Shown: piece by piece, positions 53,901 to 63,749 of the stretch
Layout: every line of letters starts with the position of its first letter
Numbering within the stretch: position 1 is the first letter of the stretch
Assembly (NCBI GenBank): GCA_000507305.1
Contig: DF239644.1
Location: forward strand, 133,492 to 197,491
Length of the DNA: 64,000 nt
Direction of reading: 5' to 3'
Origin: Breviolum minutum Mf 1.05b.01
Lineage: Eukaryota; Sar; Dinophyceae; Suessiales; Symbiodiniaceae
The notes under the pieces: generated by a model
Seen by the model: only the letters and a program-made list of their open reading frames with translations
What the model was told of the DNA's origin: nothing
Database searches by the model: none
Translations under genes and position numbers: made by a program

Positions 53901-56900
53901 AAACAGTTGCCAAGTTCATGGCCAAACAGCACCGTTTCGTCACCCACCAGCCAATTACATTGGCGCATGGAGAGGTGGTGGAGAAGCAAGCCGCTCTTGG
54001 CCCAACAACGTTACTTGTAAAAAAAACAGTGGTCACGACAAACAGAGGTTTCTGTACTTGCGCAAGCGCTTAGGCTGACTATCTTGGTCATTGATTGCAC
54101 CCTCTATCCATCGCGTGTTTTGGATTGCACTAGCAACATGATTTTGGATTAGGATTGAACCCTCTATCCCGTCCTGGTCAGGAGCTCTGAGCGTGGATGA
54201 GTCGATCGCCCTCGCACAGGCAGTGTGCGGGGGCAACAGTGGTTCTGTTGCTTTCATCCTTCTGCCACAACCCCATTCAAGCATTACCCTGACTTCGATC
54301 TACAAGAACCGTCGGTTATTGGAGGACAAGGCAGTGGCGAACCTTTGATTCCATTTTTAGTTGTAATTTCTATCACAGATTCATTTCGACTATTTGGGAT
54401 ACTGGTCTGTGATTTATGTGCAGCCATATTGCCATATTTTTTGAAATTATCTAAGGGCATTCGATGTGCACGAACTGTCACTATCCTTCACCGACTCCGC
54501 CCATGCCGGTGACAAACGGAAAACTTCCCAGCAATGTTTCTAGGCAATGGTGTTTTTTTTATCCCTCTTACTTCGGGGATGTTTCAGGTTTCACCTAATA
54601 AATATGAATGGGGAAGAGTCTGGCTGAACCTAATGAACCTAGGCCTTGCGTTGACCTGTGGGGGGCACCGACAGATCGAATTCAATCGATCCAGAGCGTT
54701 ATTGGGATCCATTGCAGCCATCGAAAGGAGCAGGGTGTCAGATCTGCAAAATCCCGACGAAGAGAGACCGTTAGCTGCTCATTGGCGGGTGTCCCAATTC
54801 AAACTAGCATGTGTTTTGAATTTGGAGTAGTTTAGGGTGCTTTTCTTTCTTTGTGTTATAGCAAACATTTCCAACATCTTTGACCTGTATAGTATGTTAC
54901 ATCCCTTTCTTGGTCACTGCTCACTCAATCCTCTCATGCCCCCAGGTCCAGCAGCGTGGAATCCAAGCGACTCGTGAGATTATCTTGAAGCTCGTGGATG
55001 GTGTCCAACTGACGGATCGACAGCCGTTGTTGCTCGTAGACTGCATTCCGAATCGGTCTTTGGGCAAATGAAGCATTAGTTTTCAAAATGTTTCAGGTTT
55101 TCTGGACTTGGATGATTTGGTATTTCCATGTATTTCCAATTTTCCTTGGATATGTTTATAGTCGCTTAACATGGTTTTTCATAGCTTCTGAATTCAACGT
55201 CCCTTAGATTTGGTGAGTGGTCTGCAGCGTGTCTGGACATCCAATTGCAGAATCTGACCAACTCCCAGAACAGGGCTCCGGAGGTTCACTACATGGGTGT
55301 GTTTTCACCGGATGATCCACACATGAGCAAGATTGGAGACTTGGTTGCTGGAAAACTGATGAGTGGCTGGTATGATTCTAGCGACGCAGCTGGACCCAAA
55401 ACCCGGCCTCACACAGCTTTCACAGAACCTGTTCCCAGCTGTGAGGTGCTCACAGTTGCGGGGGAAAGCTGCAAGACACTTTACTTATTATTGCAAATCC
55501 TTAAACTTTTACTTTGGGTGTTGTTCGACCATTATGCATCAGGATTTTGTATCAACAAATTTGCATACCTCCTGCCAACCCAAACATCACAGTTTCTAAA
55601 AGGATTCCAGACTTGGTGAAGAACAAGTACCAGTCTGCAAGCCACGCGGCTGCCATACGGAACTTGGAGGATGATATCAGGAATGATAAAACACTGGTCC
55701 AGGCTTTGGCTGGGAACGCGGGTGAATCCAACAATGATTCTCTTCAGCTTGTGGGGGCCACTTCTCCAAGCCGTACCATTGCTACGCCAGAATGGGGGAC
55801 CACTACTCCAAACAACACAAGTGAGCGTGTGGAGCTGACAACTTCTAAGGGTATGGATGACTTCCTTGCCACTACAACGCTTCTTGTTTGACATTCAGTA
55901 AGGTGGAAGGTAGTAGCTGGTACTGGACAAGCCGAGAACTTGTAAAATCTTGATATGCTTTCTTTCTTCAGGATGAACATCTTCGAACTTCACAATCATT
56001 CCCTTGATTCCTGGTAAAAAAACGGATTCGTGGGTAACAATCCTGGTTAAAACCCTTAAAGCCTAGGTTGCATTGCAGTGCTCAGATTCAACGCTCCGAC
56101 TTGGTCATCGCCGTAGATGTGAACAAGCAGTTTTGGGTTTTGAACAAAACCGAGAACAATGTGCAACTCGAATGCTCCGAGCTGTTCGGTTTCAACATTG
56201 GGTCGTTTGTGGAACTGCCTCCAGGAGTCATCCAAAACATAATTCATAATTGGCTGAAAAAAATATTGGATGAAATTGATTCCATAACATCATAGCATTA
56301 TATTTTATGATCAAAAGAGTTGGATGAAATTGATTCACTATGGAAAACCATCATTTTTTTACTTGATCCCACCTTTCCAATTTCCCAGCAGGAGATGCTC
56401 CTGGCCTTGTCGATGCTTTGCCTTGGCTGTTGAGCTCGGATGCCGATTTGGTATGCTTGGTGAGTGGAACTGAGAAGAAGGTGGTACCATTTGCGGAGGT
56501 GATTTGTACCATCACCCGCACTCGTGGGGCTACAGAAGCAACTGTTATGGACCACGATCTCGTTCCAATGACCAAGGTGGGTTTTCATTTAAAATGTGGG
56601 GTTTGAGTTTTCATCAGCCCCAGCCTAGAATCTTGAAAAATCTCAACGTGTGGTTTCTTGAGCTTTTAGAGCTTCCAGTTCCAGGCTAGAAGAAAACAAC
56701 TTCAGTTTCTCTCCCTGGGAGGAAGGAAGTTCTGCTGGCGAAAGGATTCCACTTCAGTTTCGCTATGACATCACGCCCAAAACGAAAATCAACAACTTTA
56801 AGCCAAAGGCTGTTGAAGGTGATTTGGAAAACATGAGGGCGTCTCAAATGGGTGGGGTCTTGGCAACTTCGCGAGAGTTGAACCTGTTGCCCAAGCCCAA

Positions 56901-57200
56901 CAACTTTTCTGTGATTTGGGAGGTGAGCTGGAAAAACAGCTTCAAATTTATTGGAAGTTTAGTGTTTAACTGTTGAAAGTTGTTTCCACGCTATGTTGGA
57001 TAGCCCAGCACAACAACCCTCCCTTTCAGGTACGTATTTCAGATGGCGTGCCAGCTTGCGTACTTCCTATCAAGCCCAAATTCTACTTCCTGAGCGTTGC
57101 AACGATTCCTGCCAAAACGGCAGTGCAACTGAAGTGAGATACATGGATGTTTTTGATGTGGTCTGGCCTAGCTCCATTTTGAAGCCCTTGCCCGTGATAT
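50991..57200 (+). CDS. Large unrecognised multi-exon plus-strand gene or genes
   Basis: A plausible start codon near 50989 gives MGKRPSGGSATAAKTSKN, then MKMFEHWL. Later exons: ESVNNVHGTVDSYLAKKL (51186), FCIELYKFMDAEFPPDPA (51331), FRQHGIPALLRSFSTIW (52168), MEALENASAFAQAYAVGR (52577), HDGIAAGIFNDKFSGGSG (52872), QRVCGAFIAALSKFQELV (53158), AEQAEEDKANRAAELL (53522), TRLSAALLQTTWSQTELN (53639), RYLSTLYEKGKQTVAKF (53869), QATREIILKLVDGVQLTD (54964), EVHYMGVFSPDDPHMSKI (55281), DLVIAVDVNKQFWVLNK (56100), VDALPWLLSSDADLVCLV (56411) and IPLQFRYDITPKTKINNF (56746). It is helical and mixed in charge. I recognise no family. Several genes may be merged here, and exon junctions are not determined. Confidence 0.4.
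51634..51686. repeat. Tandem GGTCAACATGTTTTCACCAC x2
   Basis: The segment GTCAACATGTTTTCACCACC is duplicated in direct succession at about 26-base spacing. It is intronic in the proposed layout. Confidence 0.85.
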
Positions 57201-57499
57201 AGCCCATGATTGATTCATTATAGGAAAACATCATCAAATAACATGGTAAAACCAGGTCAGTAAATGTTTCGAGGGTGAAGCTTGCCGGGAGTTTGCGCTG
57301 GGCCACCAAACGTGAGATAGAGCATACCCATTGCCAAGATCGTGAAGGAAAACACCTGCAGCAGTTCATTCAGTGCAAATCAACTCGGAAATGAAAGCAA
57401 CATGAGAGGTGTAAGCTGTAAGTTGTGCCATGAACATAAAAAAATTGGCATGATGCGTATCGTACAGGATCAAAGCTGCATAGATGTCTTAGGTTTTTT

Positions 57500-59450
57500 T
57501 GTCTCACCGTTTTAGCTTTGGCATGTCTTTTGTGGCTAGCGTTGATGCTTTGTCGGATGATGAACCTGCTAGAAAAACGCCACCCAAAGCTTTGTCGGAG
57601 GAGAAGAAACCGAAGCGAAACGACACCAAAGGAAGTGCAGGGAAGGGTTCAGCAAAGGCCAAACCAGATAAACCCAAAGTGGTCAAACCAGCTGTCAAAC
57701 CCAAAGCTGGTGCCAACGTTTTGAAGCGTCCCGCTGGTGCCTCAAGCTCGCCAAAAAAAGGCGAACCGCTCAAACGCCCCGCGGCGGCGGGGAAGGTTGC
57801 GAAGGATGCTGCTGCTGCAGTGGATCGAGTCTCTGTTTGCAAAAGCCTTTACAAACGCAATGGAGTTTGGAGCCTGAAATTGAACCAGAAAGAAGTTATC
57901 CGCGTGACTTGCTAGCAAAATGTTTTTTAAAGACACATGCTGATTTGAAGCACTCATCCCCTTGCCAATCCATGTTAAAGAACATCGTATGTGGGGATGG
58001 TGGTTCCCAGTTGCATCATCTTCAGGTGAAACCGCATGAGCAGATTTCCGATGCTGACTTGGAAGAAATCGCAGTCCCCTGGCTGAAAATCAAAATAATG
58101 TCAACATTATTCAGAGCTGATGTCATGCAAGTTGTTGATTTCCATTGGTTTGACCGGTTTTCCAAGCACCAATTGAGCCCAAAACAACCGGTCAGGAGGC
58201 GGTGAAGCAGGAACTACTTCGCACCAAAGGTGATGTGACTGCTGGCAAAACTCTCTATGTGTCTTGGTTAGTTGAAACGCTTTGTTTTGAAAAAAAATCA
58301 AATCATCCAAACGCTGCCATCATTGCATGTCCGCTCTGACTCAGTGCATGTAGATCTTAGAATATCGGATGAATATATTCATATCTGAACGGAAAAAACC
58401 AGCCAATCATCGAATCCCATGTTTGTTTAATCCTACAACTCCCGACGGTCTTGGGTCATTGTTTGAATCTCTGTGTTTCTACGACTCCCAGGAAACCATG
58501 GTTGAGAGCGCCCTTCGCAAGTTCCAGGTCGCGAACATGGATGCACCTGAGGATGCTGATGATGAGATGGCGGAACCTGCAGAGCAGGAGGAGTCCGAGG
58601 AAGAGATCCAAGAGGTCGACGAGCCATTGGAGGAACAAACCGAGGAGTCATTGTTTAAACATGCCTGCAATGATCATGTAAACTTCATAGAATTTTGCTT
58701 GGCTCGATGTCAACCTATACCCATCAAACATGAATCGACTTCTTCACGGCCAGGATTGAGTGCCTGGTGCTGATCTAGGCTTGGGATCGAAACGGATGGC
58801 CTGCAGCGGACAAAAAAATAAACTGCAGGTGCCTCTTGTGCCACTGTTGTTGGAAGATTGAAGTTGATTTGAAATCAGGAATAGATTGAGGAAAATCAAT
58901 GTGGAAGTGAATCACCAAATCATTGAAAGATTCTTTGATCCTCTCTAGCCGCTAGCCGTTTTGTTTCAAGATACTTGTGGATTTATCACTCAAGATTTAA
59001 ACTTGAGATGATTTCGAGCCTGGAGAAGAATGTGAAGCCAACCATGGGATACTCGATTCGCATTTTTTCCATGCACTATCAAGGCAACCGTTTTTTCCCA
59101 TGATTCTGGATAAACAAAAAATCTCAGGAGTTGAATGGACCTGCGGCCTTCCATCCGAAGATTATCAATATGAAGTGAGGTCTGAAAGCATGGAATGCAC
59201 AGCCATTCCTGTTAGTGATGCACCCAATGAACGATATGCAAAGTTGCTTGAATGGCTGCATCAATATCACGTTCACAAAGTTCCTGGCAAGCTTGTTCAA
59301 GCTTATGAAGGCCCAAGTTTTTTTGTTCGAGACTATGTTATCGAATCAGCTCCCAAATGGAGGGCTGTCATTTCCGTGTTTAGTTATATTGGGAAGAGGA
59401 GGATCAAACAATCACCTTCCAACTTAGCGATGCGTGAATCAAATTGAGAT
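57500..59450 (+). CDS. ALSDDE / KRPA-repeat basic-acidic protein, multi-exon
   Basis: The first recognisable exon (about 57520-57915) reads SFVASVDALSDDEPARKT, then a Lys/Pro/Ala-rich stretch containing LKRPAGASSSPKKG and LKRPAAAG, then CKSLYKRNGVWSLKLNQK. Further exons: HEQISDADLEEIAVPWLK (58032-58085), an acidic exon ALRKFQVANMDAPEDADD ... EEIQEVDEPLEEQTEE (58510-58650), and MGYSIRIFSMHYQGNRF, EWTCGLPSEDYQYEVRS, AKLLEWLHQYHVHKVPG and FFVRDYVIESAPKWRAV (59045-59370). KRPA repeats are frequent in dinoflagellate nuclear proteins. An ATG lies at 57513, but the true start is uncertain. No enzyme signature. A nuclear, chromatin-associated role is only a guess. Confidence 0.5.
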
Positions 59451-59549
59451 CGGTCGATGACAACGAAAAAAAAAGTGAGATGAAGCATGCACTGTTTCGT
59501 CTACATGTTTGCACGGCGAGTTGCTTGCGTTTACGCTTGAACTTGAAGC

Positions 59550-59585
59550 ATGCATAAATATATATATTTATATATATATATAAAT
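59550..59585. repeat. TA microsatellite
   Basis: ATATATATATTTATATATATATATA. The YIYIY-type translations through it are artefacts. Confidence 0.85.
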
Positions 59586-59654
59586 CCAGATTTTTTGGAC
59601 CAAAAAAACACACACCAAGGCCCTGGGTACATTGACATATTACAAGACCAGGCC

Positions 59655-59810
59655 GGGTCGTTCCTGGTTCATTTTGTGCGTTTTTTCCAGCCAGTTGTTC
59701 CCAACTATCCCATCAGTCTCCCTGGCCTCCATTTGGAGGCCACTCCATTGGCGGCAGTTGAAGTTGAGGTAGCCCGCACAGTGGGCCGGAGCGATTGGGC
59801 AGGTTTTTTT
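59655..59810 (+). CDS. Possible isolated exon
   Basis: A plus frame reads SFLVHFVRFFQPVVPNYP, ISLPGLHLEATPLAAVEV and ARTVGRSDWAGFF. It could be the last exon of the preceding gene. Short, with no splice proof. Confidence 0.3.
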
Positions 59811-60052
59811 TTACATATAGATTTAACCCCGAAATATGAGAATCCAATGTGGAACATTTATGGAGCATATATATATATCATTTACTTACTACGTCTACCT
59901 TTCCTTTTCTTTTGGGAGATATGGGTTCAACACACACACACAAAAAATTAAAAAATGGATCATGCTAATACCGTTTAGCGTCCAAAAAATGCGAGAACTC
60001 AAGAGACATGTTTAGATTTCAAATAGGTATTTTTGTCAAAGGAAGTGTAGTT

Positions 60053-60502
60053 CCCTGAAGATCAGATTAGACTATTTTTGATGTTTTAGGTTGTAGGCAA
60101 AAATAGACTAATAGTTAATTTGAAATTAACTATTAGTTAATTTTTATTTTTAACTATTAGTTAATTTTTGTTTTTAACTATTAGTTAATTTTTGGTGGGG
60201 TTCGTAGTTTCAAGGCAAACTACGAAAGGGGGTTCGTAGTTTCAAGGCAAACTACCAAGGGGGTTCGTAGTTTCAAGGCAAACTACCAAGGGGGGTTCGT
60301 AGTTTCAAGGCAAACTACCAAGGGGGGTTCGTAGTTTGCTTTCAAAAATAGTTCAAAAAATAGTTAATTTTTGGAATTGCCTAAAAGGCAAAAAACAAAA
60401 TTAACTAAATAGTTAAACCCCAAATTAACTAATAGTTAGAAAATAAACTATTTTTAAAGAATAACCTAAAACATCAAAAATAACCTAATCTGATCTTCAG
60501 GG
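60053..60502. mobile_element. 450-bp foldback/MITE-like element with 40-bp TIRs
   Basis: The left end (60053-60092, CCCTGAAGATCAGATTAGAC...) and right end (60463-60502) are inverted repeats of 40 bases with only two mismatches. The interior repeats AACTATTAGTTAATTTTT on the left and its complement on the right, so most of the element can fold back. The centre carries a tandem hairpin array. There is no coding capacity, so it is a non-autonomous DNA-transposon-like element. I see no convincing target-site duplication (flanks GTGTAGTT and GTGGGAAA), which leaves the superfamily open. Confidence 0.8.
60198..60340. repeat. Tandem hairpin unit inside the foldback element
   Basis: GGTTCGTAGTTTCAAGGCAA followed by ACTACCAAGGGG recurs four times, plus a partial fifth, at 31-33 base spacing. 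Each unit contains GTAGTTT-caaggc-AAACTAC, a perfect 7-bp stem. The G run between units varies in length (3-6 G). Confidence 0.9.
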
Positions 60503-60539
60503 GTGGGAAACTTCCGATATACGAAGTACAGGGCTCAAG

Positions 60540-60845
60540 CACATGACTGCGAACGCAAGCTTTATGCTGCATACCTTTGTGGGCTGGTGCCTGTGTGAGA
60601 TGGTGCCTTTGCATGTTGCATGCCTTTCCATGCTGCTACAAACTTGCTGCAGCAAACCTTTGCTGTGTGTGCGTGGGGGGCACACAAAGCAAAACCCCCT
60701 ATACACAGCAAAACCCCTAACAACAGGAATCAAGAATTTCTCTGAATTCCTGAATGTGCAGCGTCCCATTGGAAACTGGCATGCCTCGGGCATTGACTTT
60801 CGCGATCGGGTGTGCTGGATCGATGCTCACGAAAAGAAGCTTTGA
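60540..60845 (+). other. Uncertain open segment
   Basis: A plus frame from 60543 to 60845 stays open for 100 codons, with Cys-rich sequence then NFSEFLNVQRPIGNWHAS. The minus frame is also open. I cannot decide between them and see no family. Confidence 0.25.
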
Positions 60846-60872
60846 ATGTCACAGTTAAATTGTGTTTTGCAT

Positions 60873-61330
60873 CTCAGGGTTGCGCTGGTCTGCGTATTCT
60901 TTTTGTGCTTTGCAACTCAGGGTTGCGCTGGTCTGCGTAGTCTCTTTGTGCTTTGCAACTCAGGGTTGCGCTGGCCTGCGTATTCTTTTTGTGCTTTGCA
61001 ACTCAGGGTTGCGCTGGCCCGTGTTTTCTTTTTGTGTTGCAGTTCAGGGTTGCGATGGTTTGCGTCATCTTTTTCCGTTTTGCATCTCAGGGTTGCGCTG
61101 GTCTACGTATTCTTTTTGTGGTTTGCAACTCACGGGGTGGTGCTGGTCTGCGTTTTTTTTGTGTTTTGCAACTTAGGGTCACGCTGGTCTGCGTTTTCTT
61201 TTTGTGTGCTGCAACCCAGGGTCACGCTGGTCTGCGTAGCTTTTTTGCGTGTTGCAAGTCAGGGTTGCGCTGGTCTGCGTATTCTCATTGTTTTGCAAGT
61301 CAGGGTCGCGCTGGTCTGCGTACTTATTAC
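60873..61330. repeat. 43-bp minisatellite, 11 copies
   Basis: CTCAGGGTTGCGCTGGTCTG followed by CGTATTCTTTTTGTGCTTTGCAA gives a 43-base unit starting at 60873, 60916, 60959 and 61002, with seven more diverged copies. Since 43 = 3x14+1, successive copies change frame. All three plus frames therefore stay open and encode the same hydrophobic peptides in rotation. The long open frames here are by-products of the repeat. Confidence 0.93.
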
Positions 61331-61354
61331 AATGTGGGTCGAAAACTAGTTATA

Positions 61355-61440
61355 ACTGCTTTTAACTCAGTTATTTTGATTATCTGGCAGTTATGACCAG
61401 TTATGACCAAGTTACCGAAAGCAGTTATTTTCAGTTATTT
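61355..61440. repeat. CAGTTATGACCAGTTATGAC cluster, first copy
   Basis: Variants of AGTTATGACC and AGTTATTTT are repeated over 80 bases. The same motif family recurs at 62268-62385, about 0.9 kb downstream. Confidence 0.75.
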
Positions 61441-61789
61441 CTATCATTCTTCGGTGCACATCCCAAGGGTTTTGATTTGGGTACTTGGAAGCTTTTACGT
61501 GTGATCAAAGTGAAACATTATGTGAACATAAATTCTGAGATTGGTCTTTGACAATCAGATTGAGGTATTGGAAAAATATATTACAGATGGATCGATGTTT
61601 TTTCTCTGAATCAATCTGGACATTTGAGACTATATGGGATTCAAATGATCATTCAATAAAAAACATGATCTGTTGAACCCTCCATCATTTTTCACGTGGT
61701 TTCAAAAGAGAAAAATCTTCCCTGTATCCATGGAAGAATTTTAGTGTCAAATTTGTCAAATGGATTGGTCAAATGACTTTTTTTTTTAC

Positions 61790-61990
61790 TAAGATTTACA
61801 TTTTCTCAATCCATCTGAAAAATTCAGATTCAGATGGATTCAGATGGCCTTTTAGTAGGGAATACATTTTCTGAATCCATCTGAAAAATTCAGATTCAGA
61901 TGGCTTTTTTGGTTCTGAATCTATTTTCTGAATCTATTTAAAAAATGAGATTTTTTGATGGATTCAGATGGCCTTTTCGTAGGGACTGCA
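61790..61990. repeat. GATTCAGATGGATTCAGATGG repeats
   Basis: Three imperfect units of about 60 bases (CATTTTCTGAATCCATCTGAAAAATTCAGATTCAGATGG...) occur in tandem. CTGAATCCATCTGAA and TTCAGATGGATTCAG are mutually inverted, so each unit can form hairpins. Confidence 0.8.
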
Positions 61991-62267
61991 TTTTTTCAAC
62001 TCAAAGGAAAAAACAAATGAATATGGATTCAAATATGATTTCTCTTCCAAGTATTTTTTGAAATCAATCTGAATCAAATGAGATTCATGTAGAATCAAAT
62101 AAGCTTCTCCAGTATCGACATATCTTGTGAATCAATCTATAAATATCATATATAATCAATTCCAAGAAGATTCATGTCGATTTTTCCGACCAACATCTAC
62201 AGGAATTCATGTCGATCCGCAATCCAATAAATTCCTTTTATGTTCCATTGATTCCAATTAGGAACAG

Positions 62268-62390
62268 TTATGACCAGTTATGACCAGTTATGAACAGTTA
62301 CTGATTGCAGTTACTTCCAGTTATGAAAAGTTATGATCAGTTATAGCTACTTATAACTAGATATAACTGGTTATAACTGGGTTTAGGATT
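62268..62390. repeat. CAGTTATGACCAGTTATGAC cluster, second copy
   Basis: Tandem AGTTATGACC units pass into TTATAACTGG palindromes (GGTTATAACTGG), related to the cluster at 61355-61440. Confidence 0.8.
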
Positions 62391-62434
62391 GGGTTTATAA
62401 GTAGGTTGATAAGTATTTCGACTCACATTGTATG

Positions 62435-62725
62435 TAGTAGTGTTTTCTTGTACGGAATAGTACTTTATAGAACGGAGTAGTACTCCAGTAGCACTGTAGT
62501 ACTTTGTAGTAGTATGGAGTAGTACCTTGCAGTACGGAGTAGCAGTGGAGTAGTAGTTTGTAGTACTGCGAGGTACAGAGTAGTACTAGACAAGCACTTT
62601 GTAGTACTGGAGTAGTACTTTGTAGTTCTGGAGTAGTACAGAGTAGTGGTAGTTTGGAGTACAGAGTAGTACTGGAGTAGTACACAAGTACGGAGTAGTA
62701 CTTAGTATTACAGAGTAGTAGGGAT
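62435..62725. repeat. GGAGTAGTACTTTGTAGTACT array
   Basis: GTAGTACT and GGAGTAGTAC units alternate irregularly for nearly 300 bases. AGTACT is palindromic. The minus-strand open frame across it (YYSTT/CTTPELQ-like) is compositional. Confidence 0.88.
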
Positions 62726-62849
62726 ACGCCAAAGAGGTCTGAAACGGGTCTGAAACCGTCTGAAACTGTAGGGAAGCAGCTATATCTGCTGATCCCACAT
62801 TTTTTTGGAAATTAGTGGCCAGTCAAAAGAGGTTTGAAACTGTAGGAAA

Positions 62850-63600
62850 AACAAAATTAACAAACACACAAACACAAAAACATGATAAGACAAACACACA
62901 AACACGAAAACACACACACACAAATCGCACACACGCAAAAAAACAAACAGAACCACGCAAAAACATAAGCGCGCAAAAACACCACCACACGAACACAAAC
63001 GCAAACCCACAACAGAACACAAACAAACACACAAAAGCACAAACGCAAACACACAAACATAAGAACATTAAAACGCAAACACACACACGAACACAAACCC
63101 AGAGAAGAACGCAAACAAACACACGCGCACACAAACACAAACCCGCAAAAGAACACAAACAAACACACAAAAACACAAACACAAAACCATAAATAGCACA
63201 AAAACAAAAACACAAACTCAGAAAAGATCGCAAAAAACAACACACACACACACACACACACGCACACGCGCACACACAAAAACACAAACATAAAAACAAA
63301 AACATGGAACCACAAAAACAGAAAACATAGAAACACAAAATAACACAAACGCATACCCACAAAAGAACACAAACAAACACACAAACACAAAAACACAAAC
63401 ACAAAGCCACAAACGCAAAAACACACAAACATAAAAACATAAAAATGCAAACGCGAAAACACAAATACACATGTACACAATCACAAACCCAAAAAGGGAC
63501 ACAAACAAACACACACAAACACGAAAACACAAACACACAGACGCAAAAACACAACACAAACACACATACAAACACAAAAACATACAAACTGACGTTGCCA
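62850..63600. repeat. (CACAAA/ACACAA)n simple-sequence array, 750 bp
   Basis: The strand is almost purely A and C, with CACAAACACA, AAACACAAAC and a pure (CA)n core at 63240-63275. Longer units (CACAAACCCACAAAAGAACACAAACAAACACACAAA) recur near 63000, 63140 and 63350, so the array has higher-order structure. Very long minus frames rich in Cys, Val and Phe are artefacts. Confidence 0.92.
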
Positions 63601-63659
63601 TTCCCACACACACTTCAAAAGAACACCTTCACATGTGAGATGCATATCTATCAGGCGTT

Positions 63660-63749
63660 GGGGCATCGTTCTTTAGGGCCAGAGCGCGGTCTAGTTTTAA
63701 ATACCCGGTTGGCTTGCATTTTGTTCTGGGTTCAAATCCCGCGTGCTCC
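63660..63749 (+). tRNA. tRNA-like sequence, possibly a tRNA-derived SINE head
   Basis: GGGGCAT (63660-63666) pairs with GTGCTCC (63743-63749) over 7 bp with two G-T pairs. GTTC and GAGC can form a D stem around TTTAGGGCCA. GGTTCAAATCC (63729-63739) is a textbook B box with a T stem of four pairs. The anticodon arm pairs poorly (only about three pairs), and no anticodon can be assigned. It therefore looks like a decayed tRNA or the promoter head of a SINE; such elements have been reported in dinoflagellates. Confidence 0.35.

Noticed and set aside
60846..61396. Hydrophobic repeat proteins of 104-167 residues on the plus strand
   Set aside because: They come from a 43-bp minisatellite that cycles through all frames.
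62823..63611. 262-residue minus-strand Cys/Val/Phe-rich protein
   Set aside because: It is the translation of a (CACAAA)n simple-sequence array; other frames are equally open.
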